A stretch of DNA of 64,000 nt from Bacteroidota bacterium (GTDB lineage: Bacteria > Bacteroidota > Bacteroidia > B-17B0 > Aurantibacillaceae): the NCBI GenBank assembly GCA_021323535.1, contig JAJONO010000002.1, forward strand, positions 90,184 through 154,183, in the 5' to 3' direction. A program made the translations under genes and the position numbers. The notes under the pieces were generated by a model. It was given only the letters and a program-made list of their open reading frames with translations. It ran no database searches and was not told where the DNA came from. Of the stretch, positions 45,151 through 54,435 are shown piece by piece. The stretch's first letter is position 1. The number at the start of each line of letters is the position of its first letter.

Positions 45151-45927
45151 ATGAAAATTGCAACCTATAATGTAAATGGTGTAAACGGCAGGCTTCCCGT
45201 TCTTCTTAAATGGTTAAAACTTGCCAGACCCGACGTTGTATGTCTCCAGGAACTGAAATCACCCAACGAAAAATTTCCGAAAGACGCTTTAGAAAAAGCC
45301 GGCTACAAAGGTGTGTGGCATGGCCAGAAAAGCTGGAACGGCGTGGCTATTCTTTCCAATAAATATGACGTGGAAGAATTGGGAAGGTTATTACCTGGCG
45401 ATGAAGAAGATGTTCAAAGTCGTTACATAGAAGCTATGGTGAACGGGATTCTCATTTGTTGTCTTTATCTGCCTAATGGTAATCCTGCACCGGGACCAAA
45501 ATTCGATTATAAACTTAAGTGGTTTGCAAGACTGAATGAACGCGCCAATTATTTAAAGAAAAGAAAACTACCTGCAATACTTATCGGAGATTTTAATGTG
45601 ATGCCTACCGACATGGATGTTTACAAGCCCGAACGTTGGATCAAGGACGCGCTGTTTCGACCCGAAGTTCGTAAAGCATTTAAGCAACTTGCCGGAAAGT
45701 ATTGGACTGACGCTATCAGAACACTTTATCCTGATGAAATTATTTACACGTTCTGGGATTATTTCTATAATTCTTATAGCCGGAATGCCGGTTTGCGAAT
45801 CGATCACTTTTTATTAAGTCCCGATCTTAAAAAACGATTGATAAAAGGTGGTGTAGATAAACAGGTACGCGGCTGGAAAAAAACAAGCGATCACGCGCCG
45901 GTTTGGATAGAGCTGAAAACAAAATAA
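45151..45927 (+). CDS. xth: Exodeoxyribonuclease III (AP endonuclease)
   Basis: The 258-residue protein starts MKIATYNVNGVNGRLPVLLK (catalytic-site Asn) and has CLQELKSPNEKFP (metal-binding Glu), AILIGDFNVMPTDMDV (Asp/Asn catalytic pair), YTFWDYFYNSYSRNAGLRID and a final TSDHAPVWIEL (His active site). These define the ExoIII/EEP nuclease family, which cuts abasic sites and removes 3' nucleotides in base-excision repair. The length is normal. The next gene begins 5 nt after the stop, so the two are probably co-transcribed. Confidence 0.96.
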   Translation: MKIATYNVNGVNGRLPVLLKWLKLARPDVVCLQELKSPNEKFPKDALEKAGYKGVWHGQKSWNGVAILSNKYDVEELGRLLPGDEEDVQSRYIEAMVNGILICCLYLPNGNPAPGPKFDYKLKWFARLNERANYLKKRKLPAILIGDFNVMPTDMDVYKPERWIKDALFRPEVRKAFKQLAGKYWTDAIRTLYPDEIIYTFWDYFYNSYSRNAGLRIDHFLLSPDLKKRLIKGGVDKQVRGWKKTSDHAPVWIELKTK

Positions 45928-45932
45928 ATTTT

Positions 45933-46301
45933 ATGATTGCGGTGAAAAGAAATAGTGATGAGTTTAAAGCAATACGTAAACTAATTTCTTCATACAAAAA
46001 TAAACCCGCGCGAATGCGATCCATCCTTTTATACAATTTAAAACCCTACCATTCACTTAAAGACGTAGTAGAATTGAACAGTCAGAAGAAAAATGCTCTT
46101 GTATTATACGATCTTGCCTATAACAGCCTGGAAGAATATTTTGATCTTCCTTCAAAAAAATTATTCAGAGATGAAGACGAAGATATTTATTACTTTAAAT
46201 CTTCGGCCCGTTCCAGGTGGATGGAATTACCTTTTAACTTTAAAGGAAAACTAAAAACTGATCTTAAAAAGTTAAGACCTGTGAAATTAAAAATTGTATA
46301 G
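45933..46301 (+). CDS. Hypothetical protein, 122 residues
   Basis: From ATG 45933, 5 nt after the nuclease stop, it encodes MIAVKRNSDEFKAIRKLISS and a mostly helical sequence, with YHSLKDVVELNSQKKNALVL and a lysine-rich end (GKLKTDLKKLRPVKLKIV). The frame is open 30 nt further upstream into the nuclease gene, but the ATG spacing is better. There is no signal peptide. The close coupling suggests a nucleic-acid-related role, but no domain is recognised. It converges with the next gene, whose stop is 3 nt away. Confidence 0.65.
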   Translation: MIAVKRNSDEFKAIRKLISSYKNKPARMRSILLYNLKPYHSLKDVVELNSQKKNALVLYDLAYNSLEEYFDLPSKKLFRDEDEDIYYFKSSARSRWMELPFNFKGKLKTDLKKLRPVKLKIV

Positions 46302-46303
46302 GC

Positions 46304-46564
46304 TTAAGCGGTGAACAGGTCGGAAAGGTTAACGTTAACACTGTACAAACACAAACGTTCATCTGTTGATTCAAGCAGCTCTACCTGGTCAATCGTATTG
46401 GTTTGAATATTATGATACACTTCTATTAATCGGTTATCGACAATATAAAGGTTCAGATAAAATCCGTAATATTTTATTCTGGTAATAAATTCTCCACGGT
46501 GATTAATGATCTCAATACGCTCATCGAGCGTATACAGGTAAAAAAGTGTGTTATTGAATGCCAT
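46304..46564 (-). CDS. Hypothetical protein, 86 residues
   Basis: A small beta-rich protein: MAFNNTLFYLYTLDERIEII, NHRGEFITRIKYYGFYLNLY, then IVDNRLIEVYHNIQTNTIDQ. It has no signal or membrane helix and is probably a cytoplasmic single-domain protein with six or so strands. No family is recognised. It lies tail to tail with the hypothetical gene ending at 46301 and downstream of the long T9SS gene, whose mRNA begins far beyond. The gap to 46598 contains TTCTGATTTCTGATTT, a short tandem word. Confidence 0.62.
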   Translation of the reverse strand: MAFNNTLFYLYTLDERIEIINHRGEFITRIKYYGFYLNLYIVDNRLIEVYHNIQTNTIDQVELLESTDERLCLYSVNVNLSDLFTA

Positions 46565-46597
46565 TTTGTATTTCTGATTTCTGATTTTATTTTTTGA

Positions 46598-49500
46598 TTA
46601 TCTGGCCAGTACGAGCTTGGCACTTTCGACTGAATTTCCCAGCTTTAAATGCAGAATGTAAACCCCGGCCGACAAATCACCACTCAAATTGATCGTCTCT
46701 TTGTAGCATCCTTTTACACGCACCGGGGGCTGTTTGTGTACAAGTTGGCCGGTAGCGCTAAACACATGAATTTCCAGTGTTTCTTCCGGCGCGTCTTCGA
46801 GACAAAAATCAAACGTAAATAACCCGGTAGTAGGATTCGGATAAATTTTTACCTGGAATTGTCCCAGTAACGATTTATCCACTTCAGACGAATCTACTTC
46901 TATTGTTTTAGCGTTGCTGCAATTACTTACCGTAACAACAGATAGGGCCGACCATGACACCGAAGAACCCTGTACAATTTTAACCTGGTAACTTCCCGAA
47001 CTTACCGCTAAATATGTATTCCCTGTTTCTCCCGGAATATCATTTCCGTTTTTCTTCCACTGGTACATGTAACCGTTACAAACATTGGCGTACAAAGTCA
47101 CGCTGTTGCCGTTGCAAAATGTAGTTGGTCCACCCGGAGTTATTTTTGCTTTTAAGGAGGTGTTCACATCTACTTTTATCGGGGCCGACCAGGCTGTACA
47201 TCCGGGGAATACGATCTTAACCTGGTAGTCTCCTTCGGTACTCGTGTTGTAACTCGGGCCAGTGGCGCCACTGATATTTACATTATCTTTTTTCCATTGG
47301 TAAGTGTATCCCGGTCCCTGGTTTGCATTCAAGGTAACGTTACCGCCACTGCAAAATGTTGTTGGTCCACCCGGTTGAATCATTGCCGTACAGGTTGCTG
47401 CCGAGCTCACTTGTATATTTATGCCTTGTGATGTTGCCGTATTGTTTCCGCTGTCGGTTGCTTTTGCGGTGATAAGATAATTTCCTGAAGGAGGATTTGC
47501 CCAGGTATAACTATAAGGATAGGAAAGATCCTCGCCCAGCTTAACCGAATTTTTATAGAATTCCACTTTAGTAATATTATTTGGTCCTCCGGCACTTGCA
47601 TTTAGTACCACGCTTGACGGAGAATTAAAAACCGCGTTATTAGCCGGGGAAGTGATACTAACGGTTAGCGTATTACCACTTGGTTGCGAAAACGAAGACA
47701 ATCTGCTTCCCGGAATTGGACGTTCCTGAACGCCATTCGGTAATTGCCATCCTACAGCAAGATTATCTCCCTGCGCCACTTCCAAGTGAATGGCTTCGAT
47801 GTAATATTTGTTTCCCGCAATAAGATATAAAGGCACGGTTTGCTGAGATGGATACTTGGTCCACTCTTTAGACATGGTCCAGGCCGAAACCGAGGCGCGT
47901 TTCACTTTGTTGGCCGGGTTAGCGTCGGTACTGATATATAGTTCGCTTTGATTATCGCTGGCAATCCAGAATACATAATTTCCTGTTGTAGGCGGACAAA
48001 CAAAACCGCGGATACGGGAAGCATAATTATCAGTAATATTTTTAGGGGCCTCGAATATATTAAGCAAAGTTGAATACGTTGGCGCCACAGAATTAAAAGG
48101 AACATTGCTCAGTTGTGTTTCCATGCGATTGGACCAATGTTCGCGCAAAATATTTCCGGATGCGGAACAATTACCTGAAGTACCCGGATTATATGTTGCC
48201 GTATAGGTTGTATTGTTTACAGGAATGGTCAGATTATGGTTTGCTGCCCCTCCATCGCTCCAGTTTGTAAAAGTATAGGTGGTTCCTCCTAAAGTTTGAG
48301 GAGACGACGCCCCGATAGGAAACTGCATATTCTCAACTGCTAATTTTGTATAAGGTGTTGTTTGAGGTTGCCCGTCAAACTCGAGTTGAAGACCCGCAGG
48401 ATTACTTACCAATGTGATGGACGATGTTCTTGGAAAAATATCCACATAAGAAGATGCAGTTTGGTTCTGCGCATCTTTTACCGAACAAATGATCCTGTAA
48501 TAAACATTAGCCGAGGCCTCGCCGGTTGTTGGAATTGCAAAGGTTCCGGACTTTACACCGGGAGGAATAGTTGGCCCGGGATGAAAATGCTGATCGTGAT
48601 GAAATTCAATGAGCCACGAAAAACGTGAGGCCGGTAGAATACCTTCTTCCGGATCGCTTCCGTTCCCTGAAAAAGAAATAATATCGCCGCCTTTATAAGT
48701 GGCGCCATTCATTGGCGCAGTTATGGTAGATGATGGAACGCCATTAGCAGCGGTTACCGTAAGCGAAACTGTATTACTTGTAACACTACCATAGCTATTC
48801 GTTACTGTTACTTTGTATTGTCCAGCATGCGTTGTTTGCGCATTCGTAATTGAATAAGACGATGCAGTTGCTCCGGAAATATTTACATTGTTCTTTTTCC
48901 ATTGATAACTTAAAGGCTGCGCACCGCTGGCCACCACACTGAATCCAGCTTGTTGTCCCTGCGGTACTGTTTGACTAACCGGTTGTTGCGTAATAACAGG
49001 AGGGTTTCCTCCGCTGTAAACGATCTTATAAAGTAAGTTAGTGCTGATGCTGAAATAATAAAGATTGCCATCAGGTCCTGCGCACATAGAGTTCAATGCA
49101 TTGGGCAGAGCCGTCGCGAAAACAGAAGGCGATCCTCCCGACGCGTCAATATAGCGGATCCAGTTGTTACAATAATCAAGAAAAAAATATTTATTGTTAT
49201 AGGTCGAAGGATAATTGCTGTTAGAAGAGTTGATGAACGCCCCTCCGCTGATGGCACAGCCATTCGAAGTTCCTGAACCGTGAGCATAAGTGTAAAAAGG
49301 ATTCTGGTACGAAGCATTAGAACTGTTTCCTTCTGCTGCGGGCCATCCGAAATTTTTTCCGGCCTGCGTTACATCGTTTATTTCTTCCCAGCCGGATTCA
49401 CCAACATCGCCCACAAATATTTTTCCTGTGCCCGGCTGAATGGCCAGCGACCATGGATTACGCAAACCATAGCTCCAGATCAGTTTTGTCCATTGATTGG

Positions 49501-50107
49501 AAGAAGACGCGAAAGGATTATCGCCGGGAGCTGACCCATCTTTATTCATACGCAGTACTTTTCCCTTTGGGGTTGTTAGATCGGGCGCATTGGCCGGAAC
49601 ATGATCCTCGCCCATTCCCAGATATAGTTTACCGTCGGGACCAAAAGCAATTCCTCCGCCATTATGAATTGAATTAACAACCGTTGGAAAATCTTTCAGA
49701 ATAACTTCGCTTCCGGAAACCGCCAGATCGCCCGACGCGGTGAAACGGCTCAACCGGTTATGCACACCACCAGATGTAGTTGTATAATATATGTAAATGT
49801 ACTTATTGTTGTTAAAATCGGGGTCGATGGCAATGCTGCTTAATCCGCGTTCGTTAGTTTGTTCCACAGTTACCTGAAGAAAAGGTGTGGAAAGAACTGC
49901 ACCATTTTTAACGATCTTGACCTTACCCCCTTTCTCAGTTACGAAGATCCTGCCATCAGGAGCGCTTGCTATGGAAGTTGGGTAATATACGTTTCCTACA
50001 GCCACCTGGCTGAAACCACTGGGAAATACCTGCGCAGCGGAAGAAACCGAAACGATTAAAAAAAGAACCAGAAGGGATTTTGTGTTTAAGTAAAATGTTT
50101 TGACCAT
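46598..50107 (-). CDS. PQQ-type sugar dehydrogenase-like modular protein with T9SS tail
   Basis: The 1169-residue protein has a signal peptide (SLLVLFLIVSVSSAAQ). Residues about 28-370 form a GSDH-type propeller: VTEKGGKVKIVKNG, NERGLSSIAIDPDFNNNKYI, HNGGGIAFGPDGKLYLGMGE and LRNPWSLAIQPGTGKIFVGD. An Ig-like domain (QPLSYQWKKNNVNISGA), a PKD-like module (DPEEGILPASRFSWLIEFHH), a PA14 domain near 640-800 (NYVFWIASDNQSELYIS) and further Ig-like modules follow. The T9SS type A tail is IYPNPTTGLFTFDF and GDLSAGVYILHLKLG. It resembles secreted sugar-oxidising or sugar-binding proteins with carbohydrate-targeting modules. It is likely on the cell surface; actual dehydrogenase activity is inferred from the family. 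Confidence 0.9.
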   Translation of the reverse strand: MVKTFYLNTKSLLVLFLIVSVSSAAQVFPSGFSQVAVGNVYYPTSIASAPDGRIFVTEKGGKVKIVKNGAVLSTPFLQVTVEQTNERGLSSIAIDPDFNNNKYIYIYYTTTSGGVHNRLSRFTASGDLAVSGSEVILKDFPTVVNSIHNGGGIAFGPDGKLYLGMGEDHVPANAPDLTTPKGKVLRMNKDGSAPGDNPFASSSNQWTKLIWSYGLRNPWSLAIQPGTGKIFVGDVGESGWEEINDVTQAGKNFGWPAAEGNSSNASYQNPFYTYAHGSGTSNGCAISGGAFINSSNSNYPSTYNNKYFFLDYCNNWIRYIDASGGSPSVFATALPNALNSMCAGPDGNLYYFSISTNLLYKIVYSGGNPPVITQQPVSQTVPQGQQAGFSVVASGAQPLSYQWKKNNVNISGATASSYSITNAQTTHAGQYKVTVTNSYGSVTSNTVSLTVTAANGVPSSTITAPMNGATYKGGDIISFSGNGSDPEEGILPASRFSWLIEFHHDQHFHPGPTIPPGVKSGTFAIPTTGEASANVYYRIICSVKDAQNQTASSYVDIFPRTSSITLVSNPAGLQLEFDGQPQTTPYTKLAVENMQFPIGASSPQTLGGTTYTFTNWSDGGAANHNLTIPVNNTTYTATYNPGTSGNCSASGNILREHWSNRMETQLSNVPFNSVAPTYSTLLNIFEAPKNITDNYASRIRGFVCPPTTGNYVFWIASDNQSELYISTDANPANKVKRASVSAWTMSKEWTKYPSQQTVPLYLIAGNKYYIEAIHLEVAQGDNLAVGWQLPNGVQERPIPGSRLSSFSQPSGNTLTVSITSPANNAVFNSPSSVVLNASAGGPNNITKVEFYKNSVKLGEDLSYPYSYTWANPPSGNYLITAKATDSGNNTATSQGINIQVSSAATCTAMIQPGGPTTFCSGGNVTLNANQGPGYTYQWKKDNVNISGATGPSYNTSTEGDYQVKIVFPGCTAWSAPIKVDVNTSLKAKITPGGPTTFCNGNSVTLYANVCNGYMYQWKKNGNDIPGETGNTYLAVSSGSYQVKIVQGSSVSWSALSVVTVSNCSNAKTIEVDSSEVDKSLLGQFQVKIYPNPTTGLFTFDFCLEDAPEETLEIHVFSATGQLVHKQPPVRVKGCYKETINLSGDLSAGVYILHLKLGNSVESAKLVLAR

Positions 50108-50178
50108 AACCAGAAGGGTTTAACCAGAATGGTCATGAAAGATTGGTGCCAATGCAGGTGACTTTGAAATTCCCGAAC

Positions 50179-50256
50179 TATGGAAAACGGAAAATGGAAA
50201 ATGGCAGATGTAGCTTACACATTATCCCTTTTCCATCTTACATTTTACATTTTAGA
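50179..50256. repeat. Dispersed short-word repeats abutting a SpoIIE-gene stop codon
   Basis: ATGGAAAACGGAAAATGG and following GAAAATGG words (50180-50204), then TTACATTTTACATTTTA (50237-50254), fill the gap. The second run ends at the TAA stop of the gene at 50252. Such ATGGAAAATGG and ACATTTTACATTTT strings are frequent as dispersed intergenic words in Bacteroidota. A further ATGGAAAATGG is at 54408. Confidence 0.6.
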
Positions 50257-52897
50257 TACGAATCCCAATCACAGTAACATCATCCACCTGCGAGTTGTTT
50301 CCTGTCCAGGTTTTGAATTCGTTTTCGAGGGTTTCTTTTTGTTTTTGAAGAGACTCGTAAGAATTGGCCGCTAATAATTCACGGAATTTCTTACTCATGA
50401 ATTTTTTTCCCTTTTCGCCACCAAACTGATCCTGGAACCCATCGGTAACAAGGTAGATCATATCATCCTTCTGAATTTCTATTTCAAATAAAGTAAAAGG
50501 CTCGTTTCTTACACCTTTACCAACCGGCATTTTGTCGGACGAAGATGCAAGCACCTTTCCTTCACGGATAACAATAGGAGCGTTGTGCGCCGCGGCATAG
50601 GTCAATTTCTTTGTGGCCTTATTATAACAAATGATCACTCCGTCCATTCCGTCCTGCGCGCCATCTTTGGAAACTGTTTCCACCAATCTTCCGCGAACGT
50701 AATTGAGTATTTTATCAGGCTCAGCAATACTTCTTTCTTTAATGGCTTCATTGAAAAAAGACATGTTAAGCAAACTCATAAAAGCGCCCGGTACGCCGTG
50801 GCCTGTAGAATCACCAACAACCAAATAGAAGGATGACCGGGAGAGCGAAGAAACAGAAAGATGACTGCTGCCACCGCCTTCTTTCTCCGTTCTGCGTTCT
50901 ATCATATAACCCTGATAAAAATCGCCGCTCACAATATCTTTTGGTTTAAATAAAATGAAATGCTCCGGAAAATGATTGGCGATAACAGACTGATTGACCA
51001 GTAAAACATCCTGGATCTTTTTTGCATACTGGATGGAATCAATGATCTCGTTATTTTTTTCGGTAACGATCTCCCTTTGCTGTTCCACTTCTTTTTTCTG
51101 CGCGAGAATGATCTGGTTGGCCTGTTTTTTCTCACGGTTACTTTTAAATAAAAAGAAAGCCAGAAAAGAAATCACAAGAAGAACACCCAAAGCAATGAGT
51201 AAATATTTATTCTGCTGATCGAGGCGTTCCTGCTGCTGCAAATTCTGAAGATGCTTTAACTCTTTATCTTTTGTAAGAATGCTGATCTCCTTTTGCTTTT
51301 TGTCCGTTTCGTATTTCTCAAGCATTTCGGCATTTACCCTTCCCTTCTCTTCATCGGCAAGAGAATCGGAAATATGTTTACACAAATTCAGGTAACGGTA
51401 AGCTTCCTTAAAATTTCCGGTTTTGTTATAACAAAGCGACATGCTTTCATACACCTGTTTAATTTCCTGACGTTTTGATTCTAAGAGGTATTTTTCAGCT
51501 TTTTTAAGCAAAGGCAAAGCGGCATTGAACTGATTGGTGAACATTAGGGCCCGCGCCAGTCCGATCTGATATTTAGGTAATTTTTCAAAATCTTTATTAC
51601 GTTCTGAAAGCTCCACGGCCCTTCTGTAATTTTCTTCGGCCTTCGCGTTCATGTTCTGATCGTAATAATATTCCGCAAGGTTATAATAACTTTCGGCCAC
51701 CTGAATTTCCATCCCCATTTCTTCCCGAAGCTTAAGCGCCACTAACTGAAAATACAAAACGCTGTCGGGTTGGTTCTTTTTTTCGGCAAGAAAGCCCATG
51801 TTTGCGTAACCTGTAGCCAGTATTTCTTTATTGTGACTCATTTGCGCCAACTGAATGGCCTTTCTTGCATAAAATTCGGAACGTGCAAAATTGTTAAGGT
51901 TGTAATATATCTGCGCCAGGTTGGTATAGGAAAACGAAAGTTGCATAGTATCTTTCATTTTTTCCCTTATGGCCACAGCTTTAAAAATGTATTCAATAGC
52001 TTTGGTCTGGTCCTGCCGTCCTTCATAAAGGGTTCCTATATTTTCGAATGCTCCGGCCAGTAATGCGTCTTCTTTACTTTGTTTGTATTTTTTTACAGCG
52101 GTTTCCAGAAGCGAAAGAGCATCTTCTGTCTTGCCCATCTTTTCGAGTGTAAGGGCAATGTTGGTAATAGTATTGGCTTCGTTCTTCAGATCTTTATTAC
52201 CAGCAAAATAAGCCTGTGCCTCCCTGTAAAATTTAAGGGAACTGTCGAGCTGCGAGGTTTTAAAATAGATCACCCCAATGTTCATGGTCATTCCCGCAAT
52301 ATCAGAACCCATATTGGCTCTTTTGAATTGAACCAGCGCCAGTTTGAACAAGTCAATGGCTTTATTAAAATCGCCTTCGGTATAATGAGAATATGCTTTT
52401 TCCCTGTAGATCTTTCCAAGTAATTTCGGATCGTTGAATTTCTTAGCCGCGGGAATCATTCTTTCGAGATAATCGGGCATCTTCACAGTATAATCATCTT
52501 CGAACAACATTTTCATAATTCCCACAGCACGTTTATGAACGCTTACATCGGAACTTAACAGCACATATTCAAAACCTTTGTCGAAATTCTTTTTAACAAG
52601 CGCTTTGTCTTTTTCGAACATGGCAAAGCAGAGGTAGGATAAGGCTCTTCCATCGTTATAATTTTCTTCTTCGCTGATTTTTAATGCTTCCTTTGCCAGT
52701 TTATATCCTTTATCGGAACCCATAGCGATATGCTCGCCCGCGAGTAACAGCAGGGCATCCACCTTTCCCTTACCTATCAATGTGGAAACAACCTTTTCAA
52801 GAGAATCTATCTTTGCCTGTGTTCTGATCTGCCCCTGAAGAAGCGCGGGAATGAAAAAACTTATGAATGTCAATACCGACAGGCAAATCCTGGTCAT
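50252..52897 (-). CDS. TPR sensor with C-terminal SpoIIE/PP2C-type serine phosphatase, long form
   Basis: The 881-residue protein has signal segment SVLTFISFFIPALLQGQ and at least nine TPR units over about 60-540 (MNIGVIYFKTSQLDSSLKFY; ENIGTLYEGRQDQTKAIEYI; TNLAQIYYNLNNFARSEFYA). A membrane helix near 565-585, a coiled coil (KKEVEQQREIVTEKNNEIID) and a SpoIIE domain from about 615 follow. Catalytic motifs are SGDFYQ, GDSTGHGVPGAFMS, DGMDG, TDGFQDQFGGEKG and VDDVTVIGIRI. There is an insert of about 25 residues (RRTEKEGGGSSHLSVSSLS) in the same loop where 15128-17197 carries a repeat-derived insert. A predicted partner-switch phosphatase with periplasmic sensor. TATTTTTG lies 16 nt upstream of the ATG. 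Confidence 0.93.
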   Translation of the reverse strand: MTRICLSVLTFISFFIPALLQGQIRTQAKIDSLEKVVSTLIGKGKVDALLLLAGEHIAMGSDKGYKLAKEALKISEEENYNDGRALSYLCFAMFEKDKALVKKNFDKGFEYVLLSSDVSVHKRAVGIMKMLFEDDYTVKMPDYLERMIPAAKKFNDPKLLGKIYREKAYSHYTEGDFNKAIDLFKLALVQFKRANMGSDIAGMTMNIGVIYFKTSQLDSSLKFYREAQAYFAGNKDLKNEANTITNIALTLEKMGKTEDALSLLETAVKKYKQSKEDALLAGAFENIGTLYEGRQDQTKAIEYIFKAVAIREKMKDTMQLSFSYTNLAQIYYNLNNFARSEFYARKAIQLAQMSHNKEILATGYANMGFLAEKKNQPDSVLYFQLVALKLREEMGMEIQVAESYYNLAEYYYDQNMNAKAEENYRRAVELSERNKDFEKLPKYQIGLARALMFTNQFNAALPLLKKAEKYLLESKRQEIKQVYESMSLCYNKTGNFKEAYRYLNLCKHISDSLADEEKGRVNAEMLEKYETDKKQKEISILTKDKELKHLQNLQQQERLDQQNKYLLIALGVLLVISFLAFFLFKSNREKKQANQIILAQKKEVEQQREIVTEKNNEIIDSIQYAKKIQDVLLVNQSVIANHFPEHFILFKPKDIVSGDFYQGYMIERRTEKEGGGSSHLSVSSLSRSSFYLVVGDSTGHGVPGAFMSLLNMSFFNEAIKERSIAEPDKILNYVRGRLVETVSKDGAQDGMDGVIICYNKATKKLTYAAAHNAPIVIREGKVLASSSDKMPVGKGVRNEPFTLFEIEIQKDDMIYLVTDGFQDQFGGEKGKKFMSKKFRELLAANSYESLQKQKETLENEFKTWTGNNSQVDDVTVIGIRI

Positions 52898-52913
52898 TAC
52901 AAGAATAATTTAT

Positions 52914-52921
52914 CAAAAATA
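52914..52921 (-). promoter_or_regulatory. Promoter -7 element of the 50252-52897 gene
   Basis: On the minus strand TATTTTTG fits TAnnTTTG and predicts a leader of about 11 nt before the ATG at 52897. No -33 TTG at the expected place. Confidence 0.45.
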
Positions 52922-52964
52922 CTGCTTTTTGTGGAAATAACCGGAAACCCTCATCTTTACACCA

Positions 52965-53267
52965 GTGAAACAAAGGATCACTCTTATAATCACATTCATC
53001 TGCGTTTTTATCAGCGGTATTTTCTTTTTGGGCACCTGTTATCTTACGTGGAAAAATAACCAGTATGGACACGCGAATCACTGGTTTTTATTTGGCACAG
53101 AATGGGACAGATCTTTTGGAAATTATAATACTCTTGCTGTTGCGGGAAGTCTTCCTTTAATAATTCCTTTTTTAATGAATAGAAATAAACTGAATACTGT
53201 GTTGCTGATCCTCGCAGTTCCTCTTTTTATTTTTCTGAAGTTTAATTTTTACATTTTCACTGACTAA
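52965..53267 (+). CDS. Small hypothetical membrane protein, 100 residues
   Basis: From GTG 52965 the protein has three predicted membrane helices: ITLIITFICVFISGIFFLGT, LAVAGSLPLIIPFLM and TVLLILAVPLFIFLKFNFYI. A short polar loop with FLFGTEWDRSFGNY lies between the first two. No family is recognised. It is divergent from the SpoIIE gene and tail to tail with a 46-codon membrane-peptide gene, whose stop codon begins at the very next base. It probably resides in the inner membrane. Confidence 0.65.
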   Translation: MKQRITLIITFICVFISGIFFLGTCYLTWKNNQYGHANHWFLFGTEWDRSFGNYNTLAVAGSLPLIIPFLMNRNKLNTVLLILAVPLFIFLKFNFYIFTD

Positions 53268-53408
53268 TCAATTATGACCAACAGGCGGAAAGGACATTGT
53301 TCCTAAAAAAATTAAAATCAGGATACAGAATCCAACAAAACCGGCAATTAAAATAACGATAAGCCAGGTAAGTAATCTTTTACGTTTGAGGATTTGTTTT
53401 TCGTCCAT
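53268..53408 (-). CDS. 46-residue single-pass membrane peptide
   Basis: The frame reads MDEKQILKRKRLLTW, then a hydrophobic stretch LIVILIAGFVGFCILILIFL, then GTMSFPPVGHN and TGA. A lysine/arginine-rich N-terminus followed by a single long helix is typical of genuine small membrane proteins with the N-terminus in the cytoplasm. It is convergent with the gene ending at 53267 without a gap. No family is recognised. Confidence 0.6.
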   Translation of the reverse strand: MDEKQILKRKRLLTWLIVILIAGFVGFCILILIFLGTMSFPPVGHN

Positions 53409-53439
53409 TATTTGAAGTTACTCATTTCTTCTTTTTCTG

Positions 53440-53514
53440 CTACAGACCACAGATTTTCGCTGATCTGTGTGAATCTGTTCCCGATAGCTATCGGAATGCG
53501 GCTAGAACGGGAAG
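53440..53514. repeat. Dispersed repeat with CAGATT words and CCGATAGCTATCGG palindrome
   Basis: CACAGATTTTCGCTGATCTG with adjacent GTGTGAATCTG (about 53449-53477) is related to the inverted repeat at 17962-18048. It is directly followed by the perfect 14-bp palindrome CCGATAGCTATCGG (53481-53494) and an outer TTCCCG / CGGGAA pair. The 53409-53569 gap contains nothing else recognisable. Confidence 0.6.
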
Positions 53515-53569
53515 ATGTTTTAACAAAAAAAGCTACAAATAATAGCCACGGAGCACCCCTTTCCGGATC

Positions 53570-53577
53570 TAACTTTG
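53570..53577 (+). promoter_or_regulatory. Promoter -7 element giving a probable leaderless transcript
   Basis: TAACTTTG ends only 4 nt before ATG 53582, so transcription would start at or next to the A of the start codon. The same geometry is seen before the GNAT gene. Confidence 0.45.
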
Positions 53578-53581
53578 AAGT

Positions 53582-53956
53582 ATGCAGTTGGTAGTAAAGT
53601 TAACGGATGATAAACCGCCGAGAATGGGGATTGTTTATCCCACCGAGTTTCAGGCGAACAAAGCTTTTGAGGCTTTTAAAGAAAAATATAAGGAAGAAAC
53701 ATTCAGGGCGCTGATAGAACTTTCGGGCGACCGTATCAATCTTACCCTTCATTCTGAAAACGGAAGCGGTAAAGTTAATTTTAAAGGTCTTGCATTTAAG
53801 GTGGACCAGCTCAAACGGTTTCAGCAATATGTGAGTTGTGATACACCAATAGATTTTGTTCCGGTTTACTGGAAAGAAAATAAACTAGTTGTAGCAAAAA
53901 TTCGTTTTAAAAACGCAGTGCCAATCATTATTAACGAATACGAGATCATTGAGTGA
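53582..53956 (+). CDS. Hypothetical protein, 124 residues
   Basis: A soluble alpha/beta protein with no signal: MQLVVKLTDDKPPRMGIVYP, EFQANKAFEAFKEKYKEETF, INLTLHSENGSGKVNFKGLA and a C-terminal strand region AKIRFKNAVPIIINEYEIIE. No family is recognised. The promoter geometry suggests leaderless translation. It faces the small membrane protein gene ending at 53991, and the two stops are 35 bp apart without an evident strong terminator. Confidence 0.62.
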   Translation: MQLVVKLTDDKPPRMGIVYPTEFQANKAFEAFKEKYKEETFRALIELSGDRINLTLHSENGSGKVNFKGLAFKVDQLKRFQQYVSCDTPIDFVPVYWKENKLVVAKIRFKNAVPIIINEYEIIE

Positions 53957-53990
53957 TTTTTCCTTTGGATCTCACTCACCTTCTTTTCAT

Positions 53991-54338
53991 TTATTCAGGT
54001 GTTCCGAAATGCGTTTCGGCATAATTTGAAAGAATACCAACACATATCATTAGTATTACAAAAAGAACGCACAGGAGTGTGACCGTCATAGCCTTTTTCG
54101 AAAGTCCGGGTACCTGAGTCTCGGCAGCTTTGTTTCTTATGATCCAAGGCGCTGTCAAGACCAGCTTTAAGCCTGTAAATTGTCCACCTGTTGAAAGGAA
54201 AGAGCCAAGGGTTACATTTTTAAGGGCAGGATCGTAAGCTTTCCTGTAATTAAAATGGGTTACGTATTTAATGATCCACGCAGTTAAAAGTACCGCTCCT
54301 ACAAGCCCCTGCAGAATCTCCATGGTGTTTTTACTCAT
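53991..54338 (-). CDS. Hypothetical membrane protein, 115 residues
   Basis: Hydrophobic helices near residues 8-27 (LQGLVGAVLLTAWIIKYV) and 82-105 (AMTVTLLCVLFVILMICVGI), with a soluble middle containing YRKAYDPALKNVTLGSFLST and GLKLVLTAPWIIRNKAAETQ. Its ends are short. It shows no enzyme motif. Neighbours are unrelated small genes, so no context is available. Probably an inner-membrane protein with two passes. Confidence 0.62.
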   Translation of the reverse strand: MSKNTMEILQGLVGAVLLTAWIIKYVTHFNYRKAYDPALKNVTLGSFLSTGGQFTGLKLVLTAPWIIRNKAAETQVPGLSKKAMTVTLLCVLFVILMICVGILSNYAETHFGTPE

Positions 54339-54435
54339 TTTTTATTTTAAATATAAATAAGATGTCCGACAAAGCAAGAACCAACGGATAAAAAGCCCGA
54401 ATAATTTATGGAAAATGGAAGATATTCGTATCTCA

